NCBI GenBank assembly: GCA_019112625.1
Contig: DXIW01000013.1
Location: 32,960-96,959 of the forward strand
Direction of reading: 5' to 3'
DNA: 64,000 bases
DNA from: Candidatus Acutalibacter stercorigallinarum
Lineage (GTDB): Bacteria; Bacillota; Clostridia; Oscillospirales; Acutalibacteraceae
The translations under genes were made by a program, and so were the position numbers. Of this stretch, positions 1-8,271 are shown in pieces. The first letter of the stretch is position 1. Every line of letters starts with the position of its first letter. The notes beneath the pieces are model-generated. The model saw nothing but the letters and a program-made list of their open reading frames with translations, did no database searches and was not told where the DNA came from.

Positions 1-824
1 TCGTCGCCGTCGTAGATTGTCTCGGTGGAGCCGTCCTTGCGCCACAGGGAGAGGCCGGCGATGCGGGAGATGGACTCCACGGACAGGGTGCCCTCGGGGC
101 CCTGGAAGTCGGTATTGGCCCCGGCCTGGCCCAATTTAGAGTAGGTGAGGGTGACCAGCTTATCCGGGTACTCCATGGTGATGACCCCGGCCCCGTCCGC
201 GCCGCTTTCCAGCATCCGGGGGACGATTTGGAAGCGCTCGGGCCTGCCGAACAGGTACAGGGCGGGGTAGACGCAGTAGACCCCCAGGTCCATGAGGGCG
301 CCGGTCTCCAGCTTGGGGTTGAAGATGTTGGGCAGCTCCCCCTTCTGGTAGGCGTCCAGCTTGGAGGAGCGCTGGCAGAAGTCAATCTTCGCCAGGGAGA
401 TGGGGCCCAGCTGCTCCAGGGCCTCCTCCAGCAGTTTGCGCTGGGGGAGGTGGAGGAACATGATGGCCTCTAAAAACACCACGCCCTGGGCCGCGGCGAT
501 GGCCTGGAGTTCCCGGACCTTGGCCGCCTGGGCGCAGAGGGGCTTTTCGCAGATGACGTGCTTGCCGTGCTCCAAAAGCACCTTGCAGTGCTGGTAGTGG
601 AGGGCGTTGGGGCTGGCCACGTACACCGCGTCCACCTCCGGGGAGGCGGCCATGGCCTGGACGCTGGTAAAGGCCAGCTTCGCGCCGTGGCGGTCCGCGT
701 AGGCCCGGGCCCGCTCCTCGGTGCGGGAGTAGACGGCGGTGAGCTGCCACAGGCCGCTGTCTAAAGCGCCGTGGATGTATTCATCGGTGATCCAGCCGGA
801 GCCGATGGTGCCGAATCGCAGCAT
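1..824 (-). CDS. Gfo/Idh/MocA family oxidoreductase (3' end cut by window edge)
   Basis: The reading frame runs from an ATG at 824 leftward off the window, giving about 274 visible residues. The N-terminus MLRFGTIGSGWI is a Rossmann nucleotide-binding motif (GxGxxx), and the EKPL motif around residue 94 is the conserved lysine motif of this NAD(P)-dependent dehydrogenase family. A C-terminal GFO/IDH beta-sheet domain follows (for example the stretch around ETGALMDLGVYCV). A strong ribosome site (AAGGAGGT) precedes the ATG. It lies 10 bp downstream of pepT and is probably co-transcribed with it. The neighbouring TIM-barrel isomerase suggests a sugar or inositol-type substrate, but the substrate cannot be read from the sequence. 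The stop codon lies outside the window. Confidence 0.9.
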   Translation of the reverse strand, partial: MLRFGTIGSGWITDEYIHGALDSGLWQLTAVYSRTEERARAYADRHGAKLAFTSVQAMAASPEVDAVYVASPNALHYQHCKVLLEHGKHVICEKPLCAQAAKVRELQAIAAAQGVVFLEAIMFLHLPQRKLLEEALEQLGPISLAKIDFCQRSSKLDAYQKGELPNIFNPKLETGALMDLGVYCVYPALYLFGRPERFQIVPRMLESGADGAGVITMEYPDKLVTLTYSKLGQAGANTDFQGPEGTLSVESISRIAGLSLWRKDGSTETIYDGD

Positions 825-834
825 AGGGACCTCC

Positions 835-2043
835 TTACTCCACCAGATAGGCCGCGGTCTTGATGATCTCCTTGATGGCCTCCATGTCCTCTAAAACGGC
901 GTACTCCAGCTTGCCGTGGGCGTTGGCCCCGCCGGTGCAGATGTTGGGGCAGGGCAGGCCCATGTAGGAGAGCCGGGCCCCGTCGGTGCCGCCCCGGATG
1001 GGCAGGGTGATAGGCTCGACGCCGTTTTGCCGCATGGCCTTCTCCATGACCTCGATGACCTGGTAGTGGGGGAGGATCTGCTCCTTCATGTTGGAGTAGG
1101 TGTCTTTGATGGTGACCTTGACCGGCTGGCTGGGATATTTGACGTTGAGGTAGGCGGCGGCCTGCTCCATCAGGTCCTTCTTCTGCTGGAAGAGGGTTTT
1201 GTCGTGGTCCCGGATGAGGAACTGCATTTTGGTGTGCTCCACGTCGCCCTGGATGGCGTCCAGGTGGATAAAGCCCTCGTAGCCCTCGGTGAGCTCGGGC
1301 ACGGCCCCTTTGGGCAGCAGGGAGCAGTATTCCATGGCCACGGACATGGAGTTTATCATCTTGCCTTTGGCGGCGCCGGTGTGGATGCTGAAGCCGGTGA
1401 CCTCCACAGTGGCCGCGGCGGCGTTGAAGTTTTCGTACTCCAGCTCGCCCAGGAAGCCGCCGTCCACGGTGTAGGCGAAATCGCAGCCAAAGCCCGGCAC
1501 GTCGAAGTGGTCGGCGCCGGAGCCGATCTCCTCGTCGGGGGTGAAGCCCAGCTTGATGGCGCCGTGGGGCTTGTTCTCCCGGATAATCTCCGCGGCGGCG
1601 CAGAGGATCTCCGCCACGCCGGCCTTGTCGTCGCCCCCCAGGAGGGTGGTGCCGTCGGTGGTGATGATGGTCTTGCCTTTTTGCTGGAGCAGGGCGGGGA
1701 AATCGCTGGGGGACAGGGTGAGGCCGCTGGTGCCCAGGGGGATGTCGCCGCCGTCGTAGTTTTCGATGACCTGGGGGTTGACGTTCTCCCCGGAGACGCC
1801 GCCGTAGGTGTCCATGTGGGCGATGAAGCCCACGGTGGTGTTCCGCTCCGCGGTGGCGGGGATGGTGCCGTAGACGTAGCCCAGGTCGTCCATGTGGGCG
1901 TCGGCGATGCCCATGGCTTTCATCAGGTCGACGATGTGGGCCCCCAGGACTTTCTGGCCCGGGGTGCTGGGGACGGTGGTGCTGGTCTCGTCGGAAGCGG
2001 TGCTGTAGGAGACCAGGTCGAGAAAGGTTTCTTTGACGGACAT
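835..2043 (-). CDS. pepT: Peptidase T (tripeptide aminopeptidase, M20B)
   Basis: A 402-residue cytosolic zinc aminopeptidase that removes N-terminal residues from tripeptides; the length is normal for PepT. The metal-binding pattern of the M20 family is visible: HMD at 76-78, GGDDKAG at 136-142, the catalytic PDEEIGSG near 169-176, and TVDGG near 192-196. The late histidine lies in the GGANAHGKLEY segment near the C-terminus. The YGGVSGENVNP segment is typical of PepT rather than other M20 peptidases. It is flanked by a TIM-barrel isomerase upstream (40 bp gap) and an oxidoreductase downstream (10 bp gap), consistent with one transcript. No signal peptide is seen. Confidence 0.95.
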   Translation of the reverse strand: MSVKETFLDLVSYSTASDETSTTVPSTPGQKVLGAHIVDLMKAMGIADAHMDDLGYVYGTIPATAERNTTVGFIAHMDTYGGVSGENVNPQVIENYDGGDIPLGTSGLTLSPSDFPALLQQKGKTIITTDGTTLLGGDDKAGVAEILCAAAEIIRENKPHGAIKLGFTPDEEIGSGADHFDVPGFGCDFAYTVDGGFLGELEYENFNAAAATVEVTGFSIHTGAAKGKMINSMSVAMEYCSLLPKGAVPELTEGYEGFIHLDAIQGDVEHTKMQFLIRDHDKTLFQQKKDLMEQAAAYLNVKYPSQPVKVTIKDTYSNMKEQILPHYQVIEVMEKAMRQNGVEPITLPIRGGTDGARLSYMGLPCPNICTGGANAHGKLEYAVLEDMEAIKEIIKTAAYLVE

Positions 2044-2083
2044 GGGTGGTTACCTCGCTTTAGAATGGGATGTGGGGGAGCGG

Positions 2084-2962
2084 TCAGACTTCGCTCCAGT
2101 AGCGCTTTAAGTTGGCCAGGCCGATGCGCATGGCGTCCACGGCGGGCTCCATACCTTCGAACTCGATGGCGATAACGCCGTCGTACCCAGAGGCCTTTAA
2201 GATATGCAGACACTGTTTGACCGGTACGTTGCCCTGGCCCACGATGGTGCCCCGCAGGTAGTTGCCGCCCCGGGTCTGGAAGGCGCCCTCGCCGGGGTCG
2301 GCGTCGTTATAGCTGCGCCAGATGAAGTCCTTGGCGTGGACGTAGCGGGTGTAGGGGGCCACCCGGGCCACGGCCAGGGCGGGGTTTTCGTCGGCGCACA
2401 TAAAGTTGCCCATGTCGCACAGGAGGGCGAAGTTGGGGTGGTTGACCGCGGTGTAGAGTTTTTCCACCCGGTCGGAGTCCTGGGAGAAGAAGCCGTGGTT
2501 CTCCGTCATGGTCATGACGCCCTTGGAGGCGGCGTAGTCGGCCACCTCCCGGACGGCCTGGGCCAGGACGGGGATCAGGCTCTCGTAGCTGCAGGCCTTC
2601 TCGCCCTTGTAGCCCTGGGTGATGTCGTGGCGCATGCGGGGGGCCCCCAGGGCGGCGGCGATGTCCACGTTCTCCTTGACCCGCTGAATCTCCGCCTGGG
2701 TGTCGCCGCCGCTGCCGTTGAGGAAGTCGGCGCCGGTGGCGTAGGAGGAGAACACAAGGCCGCACTTCTCCGCCTCGGCCTTGAGCTCCGCCGCCCGCTG
2801 GAGGCGCTCCTCCTGGGTGGCGCAGTCGCCGAAGTTTACGAAGTCCACGGCCTCCACGGCGTCGAAGCCCAGCTCTTTGGCCTTGGCGATGGAGGACAGG
2901 GGGGTGAGCTCACCCTTGCGGATGGCGCTGAAAAAGCTGTAGATGCTGGCAGAAAACAACAT
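2084..2962 (-). CDS. Sugar phosphate isomerase/epimerase-like TIM barrel protein
   Basis: A 292-residue protein of the xylose isomerase-like TIM-barrel (AP endonuclease 2) superfamily. Segments such as AKELGFDAVEAVDF near the N-terminus, MTMTENHGFFSQ in the middle, LCDMGNF, YVHAKDF and VIAIEFEGME toward the end carry the E, D, H and E residues that normally bind a divalent metal. The ATG at 2962 is chosen over an upstream TTG at 3004 because GAGGAG sits at proper spacing before it. It lies 38 bp after pfkA and 40 bp before pepT. It is probably an isomerase or epimerase of a sugar or inositol derivative; the specific reaction is not identifiable. Confidence 0.85.
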   Translation of the reverse strand: MLFSASIYSFFSAIRKGELTPLSSIAKAKELGFDAVEAVDFVNFGDCATQEERLQRAAELKAEAEKCGLVFSSYATGADFLNGSGGDTQAEIQRVKENVDIAAALGAPRMRHDITQGYKGEKACSYESLIPVLAQAVREVADYAASKGVMTMTENHGFFSQDSDRVEKLYTAVNHPNFALLCDMGNFMCADENPALAVARVAPYTRYVHAKDFIWRSYNDADPGEGAFQTRGGNYLRGTIVGQGNVPVKQCLHILKASGYDGVIAIEFEGMEPAVDAMRIGLANLKRYWSEV

Positions 2963-3000
2963 GGTAAAAACTCCTCTCGAAAATATGGTTGTTAGGTTGG

Positions 3001-4077
3001 TCAATCGCCGAAGCTGATGCCGATCTGGCGGGCGGCCTGGATCTCGTCGCAGTCCACGGGCACGCCCTTGAGCTTGCCGGCTACGTCACCCAGGGGGACG
3101 GGGACGCACTGGCCGCCCACCATGCCCACCATGACGCCGAATTTCTTCTCTTTGATGAACCGGGCGGCGGTGGCCCCCAGGCGGGTGCACAGCACCCGGT
3201 CGTAGGCGCAGGGGCTGCCGCCCCGCTGGAAGTGGCCGGGCACGCAGACGCGGATCTCGTTGTCCACCTTGCCGGCCAGCTCCTCGGCGATGCGGTACAC
3301 GATGGAGGGGTGGGGGAAGTTCTCCCGGGCCTTTTTCCGCTCCTTTTTGGTGAGGGCGGCCTCCTCTTTGGAGATGGCCCCTTCGGCCACCGCCAGGATG
3401 GAGAATTTCTTCCCGGCCTTGATGCGGTCGTTGAGGCATTTGGCCACCTTGTCGATGTCGTAGGGGATTTCGGGCAGGAGGATCACGTCGGCGCCGCCGG
3501 CGATGCCCGCGGACAAAGTGAGCCAGCCCACCTTGTGGCCCATGACCTCCACGATGAACACCCGGCCGTGGGAGGTGGCGGTGGTGTGGATGCAGTCGAT
3601 GACGTTGGTGGCGATCTCCACCGCGCTGTGGAAGCCGAAGGTCACGTCGGTGCCCCAGATGTCGTTGTCGATGGTCTTGGGCAGGTGGATGACGTTGAGG
3701 CCCTCCTCCCGCAGGAGATTGGCAGTCTTTTGGGTGCCGTTGCCGCCTAAAATCACCAGGCAGTCCAGCTTCATCTTCTTGTAGTTGTCCTTCATGTTCT
3801 TGACCTTGTCCACGCTGTTCTCGTCGATGACGCGGATGGTCTTGAAGGGCTGGCGGGAGGTGCCCAGCAGGGTGCCGCCCAGGGTGAGGATGCCGGAGAA
3901 ATCCTCGGGTTTCATCAATTTGTACTCCCCGAAGATCAGCCCCTTGTAGCCGTCCCGGATGCCGTAAATCTCCACGTCTTTCCCAAACTCGGTGTACAGG
4001 CCTTTGGCCACGCCCCGGATGGCGGCGTTGAGGCCCTGGCAGTCGCCGCCGCTGGTAAGGATACCCACTCTCTTCAT
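3001..4077 (-). CDS. pfkA: 6-phosphofructokinase (atypical active site)
   Basis: A 358-residue phosphofructokinase that phosphorylates fructose 6-phosphate in glycolysis. The N-terminal GILTSGGDCQGLN is the nucleotide-binding signature, and PKTIDND at 133-139 holds the catalytic aspartate D137. GGNGT at 111-115 replaces the usual GGDGS or GGDDS, so the metal-binding aspartate (E. coli D103) is asparagine. The next residue is glycine (as in ATP enzymes), while K134 is the lysine usually seen in pyrophosphate or group III enzymes. By the known two-residue rule (Gly/Lys), ATP use is the better guess, but the Asn makes this uncertain. AGGAGG precedes the ATG. It follows ppk1 by 62 bp. Confidence 0.92.
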   Translation of the reverse strand: MKRVGILTSGGDCQGLNAAIRGVAKGLYTEFGKDVEIYGIRDGYKGLIFGEYKLMKPEDFSGILTLGGTLLGTSRQPFKTIRVIDENSVDKVKNMKDNYKKMKLDCLVILGGNGTQKTANLLREEGLNVIHLPKTIDNDIWGTDVTFGFHSAVEIATNVIDCIHTTATSHGRVFIVEVMGHKVGWLTLSAGIAGGADVILLPEIPYDIDKVAKCLNDRIKAGKKFSILAVAEGAISKEEAALTKKERKKARENFPHPSIVYRIAEELAGKVDNEIRVCVPGHFQRGGSPCAYDRVLCTRLGATAARFIKEKKFGVMVGMVGGQCVPVPLGDVAGKLKGVPVDCDEIQAARQIGISFGD

Positions 4078-4139
4078 TTTGCTTTCCTCCTGTTTTCCAA
4101 AAAATACGGACTGTGATAAGTAGGGCAGCGAAGGGGCGG

Positions 4140-6254
4140 TTACTGGCCCGCGTCCTCCGCGGAATGGATGGGGATCAGCGGGCTGTCTTTCTCCACCCGC
4201 TGCAGTTCCTTCAGCCGGTCCTGGGCCCGGCGGTAGAAGGTGAGCTGGCAGCTGAAGGCTGTCTTGCCCCGGCGGTCCACGTGCTTATAGGTGGTGTCGG
4301 GGAGCATCATACGGGCGTTGGTGTTGTCCTGAAGGAAGGTGTCCAGGGTCTCGAAGGCCCGCTGCTTCAAATCCTCCTCCTCGATGGGGAACACCAGCTC
4401 CACCCGGCGGTCCAGGTTCCGGGGCATCCAGTCGGCGCTGCCCATGTAGATCTTGGGGTCGCCGGCGTTCTCGAAGCGGAAGATGCGGCTGTGTTCTAGG
4501 AGCTGGCCCACAATGCTGATGACAGTGATGTTCTCGCTGACGCCGGGGAGGCCCGGGATGAGGCAGCAGATGCCCCGGACCACCAGCTTCACCGGCACGC
4601 CGGCCTGGGAGGCCTGGTACAGAAGGCCGATGATCTCCGGGTCCACCAGGGAGTTGACCTTGGCGGTGATGCCGCAGGGCAGGCCCTTTTTGGCGTTCTC
4701 GGTCTCCTCTTTGATGCGGCGGACAAAGAAGCTGCGCATGCCGTGGGGCGCCACCACGAAGTGCTGGTACTCCGGGGGACGGGAGTAGCCGGTGATGACG
4801 TTGAACAGGGAGGAGGCGTCGGCGCCGTACTGGCTGTTGCAGGTGAACAGGCCCATGTCGGTGTAGATTTTGGCGGTGGAGTCGTTGTAGTTGCCGGTGC
4901 CCAGGTGCAGGTAGCGGCGGATGCCGTCCTCCTCCCGGCGGACCACCAGGGCGATCTTGCAGTGGGTCTTGAGACCCTGGAGGCCGTAGATCACGTGGCA
5001 GCCGGCCTTTTCCAGCTTATTGGCCCAGTTGATGTTGTTCTCCTCGTCGAAGCGGGCTTTGAGCTCTACCAGCACGGTGACCTGCTTGCCGTTTTCCGCG
5101 GCCTTGATGAGGGCGGCGATGATGGGGGAGTTGCCGGACACCCGGTACAAGGTCTGCTTGATGGCCAGCACGTCCTCGTCCTCGGCGGCCTGCTCGATGA
5201 ATTTTACCACGCAGTCGAAGCTCTCGTAGGGGTGGTGGACCAGGCGGTCCTTCTCCCGGATGGCGGCGAACAGGTCGTCATAGCCCCAGAAGTCGGCGGC
5301 GGGCACCGGGGTGATGGGCTTGAAGCACAGGTCCTCGCAGCCCTTGATGCCGGCGAATTTGGAGAGGAAGGTCAGGTCCAGAGGGCCGGGGACCTCGTAG
5401 ATCTCGCTCTTTTTGATCTTCAGCATGTCGATGAGGAAGGAGCGGATGCTCTTGTCGCAGTGGAGCAGCAGTTCCAGGCGCACGGGGCGGCCCCGCTTCC
5501 GGCGCTTGATGGACTTCTTCACCTCGCTCATGAAGTCCTCGGCTTCCTCGTCGATCTCCAGGTCGGAGTCCCGGGTGATGCGGAAGGGGCAGGCGGCCTT
5601 GATCTCATGGAGCTCGAAGAGCTCGTCCAGCTTATAGATGATGATGTCCTCTAAAAGAGTGAAGGCCCGGCCCTCCTGGGAGGGGAGCTCTAAAAAGCGG
5701 GGGAGGATGGAGGGCACCTGGACGATGGCGAAGTTCTTCTCCTCCTTGCGCTCTTTGGATTTGAGGTACACGGCGATGTTCAGGGTCTTGTTGGCCAGCA
5801 TGGGGAAGGGGCGGCTGCCGTCTACCGCCAGGGGGGTGAGGACCGGGAAGAGGATCTGCCGGAAGTACTGGGAGATGTAATCCAGCTGTTCCGGGGTCAT
5901 GTCCTGGCAGCGGAGGAAACGCAGGCCCTGCTTCGCCATGGCCGGGCCGATGGACCGGTGCAGGCAGGAGTACTGGCGCTCCATGAATTTGTGGGCTTTT
6001 TCCTCCAAAAGGGGGAGAAGCTCCTGGGGGGTGAGGTCGAAATCGTTTTTGCTTTTATAGTTGGAGTTGACCTGGGCCTTGACCCCGGCCACCCGCACCA
6101 TGAAGAATTCGTCCAGGTTGGAGCCGGTGATGGCCAGAAAGCGCAGGCGCTCCATGAGGGGGTTCTCCTTTTTCGTGGCCTCCTCCAGGACACGGGCGTT
6201 GAAGTCCATCCAGCTCAGCTCGCGGTTGTAATAGGGCAGTTTTTTCTCCGGCAT
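4140..6254 (-). CDS. ppk1: Polyphosphate kinase 1
   Basis: A 704-residue enzyme that reversibly transfers the gamma phosphate of ATP to inorganic polyphosphate; the length is normal for PPK1. The N-terminal domain starts with the typical YYNRELSWMDFN. The two phospholipase D-like C-terminal domains carry the conserved histidines: HLGTGNYN (autophosphorylated His) and the HSRIFRFENAG block. The MGSADWMPRNLDRRVE motif is diagnostic. It lies 36 bp downstream of ppx, so polymer synthesis and degradation enzymes share a transcript, an arrangement known from many bacteria. GAAAGGA precedes the ATG. Confidence 0.97.
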   Translation of the reverse strand: MPEKKLPYYNRELSWMDFNARVLEEATKKENPLMERLRFLAITGSNLDEFFMVRVAGVKAQVNSNYKSKNDFDLTPQELLPLLEEKAHKFMERQYSCLHRSIGPAMAKQGLRFLRCQDMTPEQLDYISQYFRQILFPVLTPLAVDGSRPFPMLANKTLNIAVYLKSKERKEEKNFAIVQVPSILPRFLELPSQEGRAFTLLEDIIIYKLDELFELHEIKAACPFRITRDSDLEIDEEAEDFMSEVKKSIKRRKRGRPVRLELLLHCDKSIRSFLIDMLKIKKSEIYEVPGPLDLTFLSKFAGIKGCEDLCFKPITPVPAADFWGYDDLFAAIREKDRLVHHPYESFDCVVKFIEQAAEDEDVLAIKQTLYRVSGNSPIIAALIKAAENGKQVTVLVELKARFDEENNINWANKLEKAGCHVIYGLQGLKTHCKIALVVRREEDGIRRYLHLGTGNYNDSTAKIYTDMGLFTCNSQYGADASSLFNVITGYSRPPEYQHFVVAPHGMRSFFVRRIKEETENAKKGLPCGITAKVNSLVDPEIIGLLYQASQAGVPVKLVVRGICCLIPGLPGVSENITVISIVGQLLEHSRIFRFENAGDPKIYMGSADWMPRNLDRRVELVFPIEEEDLKQRAFETLDTFLQDNTNARMMLPDTTYKHVDRRGKTAFSCQLTFYRRAQDRLKELQRVEKDSPLIPIHSAEDAGQ

Positions 6255-6290
6255 GGGGTTCCGTCCTTTCTCTATGGTTGAAAACAGGTG

Positions 6291-7838
6291 TTATGACAGC
6301 ATGGTGAGCTTGACCGTGAGCTCGGGGGAAAGGCCGAACACATCGGTGAAGAAGGCGGCGGACTCCCGGAAGGACCAGCGCTCCAGCAGGGTGTTGCCGG
6401 AGGCCTCCGCCTTGAAGATGACCCGGTCCTCCTCCATGGAGACCTTCAGGTCCCGGAGCTTGGCCCGGTGGGATTTGTCCAGGGCGTTGGCCATGCGGAA
6501 CATGGCGGCCAGCTTGGAGATGACCAGCTTTTCCTCGTTGGGCAGCAGGGAGAAGTCGGGGTTTTCCTCCACCGCCAGGTTGTTGGAGATGCTGCCGGCC
6601 ACGAAGGCCACCTCCAGCACCTCGCTGCTGGAGAGGCCGAAGATGTCCATGCCCTTGATGAGGTCGAAGGTGCAGCGGTTGTGCTGCCGCACGCTGACGA
6701 ACCTTCCGCAGCTGTGGAGGGTGGCGGCCAGCTGTAAAATCAGGCGCTTGGAGGGGTCCAGGCCGTGGACCCGCTTCATCTTGTCGAAGATCTTGCAGGC
6801 AAAATCGCCGATAAAGCGGCAGTGGTCCAGGTCGCAGCCAAAGCGCAGGGCGGTCTGCTCGGCGCAGGCCAGGGCGCTCTGCTGCAGGTAGGCGTCCCAC
6901 TCGGCGCCGGCCTTGGGGATGAGCAGGTAGCGCACCACGGCCTCGGAGATGTCCACCACCGGGGCCAGGAAGCTCTTGGCGCCGGGGCAGAACCGCAGCA
7001 TGCCGTGGTAGATGAACAGTGCCGTGTACAGTACGGCGGCCTTCTCCTCGGGGATGGCGAAGCGGGTGGCGATGCTCTCGGCGGTGAGGGAGCGCACCGA
7101 CTGGAACAGGGCGGAGAGCTTGGCCGTGGGGATGGCGGGGACGGGAGTGGCCAGGGCCCCGCAGAGCTTGGTCACCAGGCCGATCTGGGAGCCGGTGAGG
7201 ACCAGGTTCTGCACCTGGAAGGATGCGATGTCCACGCGGTTGAGGATGGTGTCCATGTACTCCTCCAGGATGATGTGGAAGTCCTCCGCCCGGGTGCGCA
7301 GGCCCCGGAGCACGTCGTGGAGCTTGGAGGCGCCCATGGAGATGTTCTGGGAGTAGATGATCTTGGTGCCGTCGAACACGGCCACGCCGATGCTGCCCGA
7401 GCCGATGTAGGCGATCATGGTGTTGCCGGACAGGGGCGGGCGGCCCGACAGCTTTTTGATGATCTCGGAGTAGATATAGGCCTTCTCCTGGCTGTCCTCC
7501 AGCACCTGGACCTCCAGGCCGTTGCGCACCCGGAGCTGGTCGGCCACCAGGGAGCGGTTTCTGGCCTCCCGCAGGGCGGTGCAGGAGATGACCTTGGGTT
7601 TTTCGACACGGTAGGAGAGCAGGGCCGCGGAGAATTTCCCCAGGACGGCGGAGAGCTCCCGGAGGCTCTCGAAGCTGATGAGCCCGTCGGCGAACACGTC
7701 GTGGCCCAGGCCCACGGGGTATTCCAGCTGGTCCAGGGTGACCACCTGGTCCTTGCTGAGCTGGGACACGTGCATGCGCACATTGTTGGAACCGATCTCG
7801 ATGACGGCCGCAGTGCGGGCGGCGCTTTTTTTGTTCAA
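6291..7838 (-). CDS. ppx: Exopolyphosphatase / Ppx-GppA family phosphatase
   Basis: 515 residues from a TTG start at 7838, chosen because GGAGGGG precedes it and the protein then begins MNKKSAARTAAVIEIGSNN, the phosphate-binding loop of the sugar kinase/Hsp70/actin-fold Ppx/GppA family. The second loop (IGSGSIGVAVFDG) has the expected glycine-rich form. A C-terminal HD-like helical region (LHSCGRFV) follows, as in E. coli Ppx. It hydrolyses terminal phosphate from polyphosphate and possibly pppGpp; the two cannot be separated by sequence. First gene of the ppx-ppk1 unit, with its own promoter at 7875-7903. Confidence 0.92.
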   Translation of the reverse strand: MNKKSAARTAAVIEIGSNNVRMHVSQLSKDQVVTLDQLEYPVGLGHDVFADGLISFESLRELSAVLGKFSAALLSYRVEKPKVISCTALREARNRSLVADQLRVRNGLEVQVLEDSQEKAYIYSEIIKKLSGRPPLSGNTMIAYIGSGSIGVAVFDGTKIIYSQNISMGASKLHDVLRGLRTRAEDFHIILEEYMDTILNRVDIASFQVQNLVLTGSQIGLVTKLCGALATPVPAIPTAKLSALFQSVRSLTAESIATRFAIPEEKAAVLYTALFIYHGMLRFCPGAKSFLAPVVDISEAVVRYLLIPKAGAEWDAYLQQSALACAEQTALRFGCDLDHCRFIGDFACKIFDKMKRVHGLDPSKRLILQLAATLHSCGRFVSVRQHNRCTFDLIKGMDIFGLSSSEVLEVAFVAGSISNNLAVEENPDFSLLPNEEKLVISKLAAMFRMANALDKSHRAKLRDLKVSMEEDRVIFKAEASGNTLLERWSFRESAAFFTDVFGLSPELTVKLTMLS

Positions 7839-7874
7839 GGACGACCCCTCCAAAACTTGCAGATTCTTTGATAC

Positions 7875-7903
7875 ATTATACCAAATCCTGGCCGGAGATT
7901 CAA
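7875..7903 (-). promoter_or_regulatory. Sigma-A promoter of ppx-ppk1
   Basis: Read on the minus strand: -35 TTGAAT (7898-7903), 17-nt spacer, -10 TATAAT (7875-7880), about 37 bp upstream of the TTG start of ppx. Confidence 0.75.
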
Positions 7904-7972
7904 ACATAGTTTTGCGGAACTTACCTATTTTTAACAGAAAATTTTTTCTCGCAAAAAAATCGCAAAAAGGGG

Positions 7973-8001
7973 TTGATTTTTCGGGAAGGATTCGATATAA
8001 T
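7973..8001 (+). promoter_or_regulatory. Sigma-A promoter of tRNA-Ser
   Basis: -35 TTGATT (7973-7978), 17-nt spacer, -10 TATAAT (7996-8001). The tRNA starts 21 nt after the -10 box. Confidence 0.85.
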
Positions 8002-8021
8002 ATTAAAGCCGTCAAGGATAC

Positions 8022-8108
8022 GGAGAGGTATTCTAATTGGTAAGGAGCCACATTGGAAATGTGGTGTGCCGCAAGGCATTGTGCGTTCGAGTCGCATCCT
8101 CTCCGCCA
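8022..8108 (+). tRNA. tRNA-Ser (anticodon GGA)
   Basis: An 87-nt class II tRNA. The acceptor arms are GGAGAGG (8022-8028) and CCTCTCC (8098-8104), discriminator G, encoded CCA. The anticodon stem is CCACA/TGTGG with loop TTGGAAA and anticodon GGA at 8055-8057. A long variable arm (TGCCGCAAGGCA region) and a TTCGAGT T-loop are present. It has its own promoter and terminator. Confidence 0.97.
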
Positions 8109-8109
8109 T

Positions 8110-8143
8110 GCCGGGGCAAAGGAAACTTTGCTCCGGCTTTTTT
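8110..8143 (+). terminator. Intrinsic terminator after tRNA-Ser
   Basis: A 12-bp stem (8110-8121 with 8126-8137, one G-T pair) closed by a GAAA loop and followed by six T residues. Confidence 0.9.
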
Positions 8144-8186
8144 GTTTTCGCGGGGGGCGGTTTTCCCCGGGAAGTTTATTTTTTTC

Positions 8187-8215
8187 TTGCAGATTCGGCT
8201 GTTCTGCGGTATGAT
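8187..8215 (+). promoter_or_regulatory. Sigma-A promoter of asnS
   Basis: -35 TTGCAG (8187-8192), 17-nt spacer, -10 TATGAT (8210-8215), giving a leader of about 50 nt. Confidence 0.8.
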
Positions 8216-8235
8216 AAGAGGAAAGCGACCAACGA

Positions 8236-8264
8236 AAGGGAGGGAGCAGTTTCCCGTAAACTGC
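8236..8264 (+). promoter_or_regulatory. asnS ribosome site separated from ATG by a hairpin
   Basis: The only good Shine-Dalgarno (AAGGGAGGGA, 8236-8245) is 26 nt from the ATG at 8272, far too distant to act directly. A perfect 7-bp hairpin (GCAGTTT 8246-8252, loop CCCGT, AAACTGC 8258-8264) fills the gap. Folding it leaves about 7 nt, which is normal spacing. Confidence 0.6.
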
Positions 8265-8271
8265 GCTGCAC

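Noticed and set aside
916-2175. Long open frames opposite pepT, metH, dxs, ftsK, lgt and others
   Set aside because: They are antisense shadows of GC-rich coding sequence: low-complexity His/Val/Gly or Arg/Pro-rich translations, no ribosome sites, and each lies over a gene with clear family motifs.
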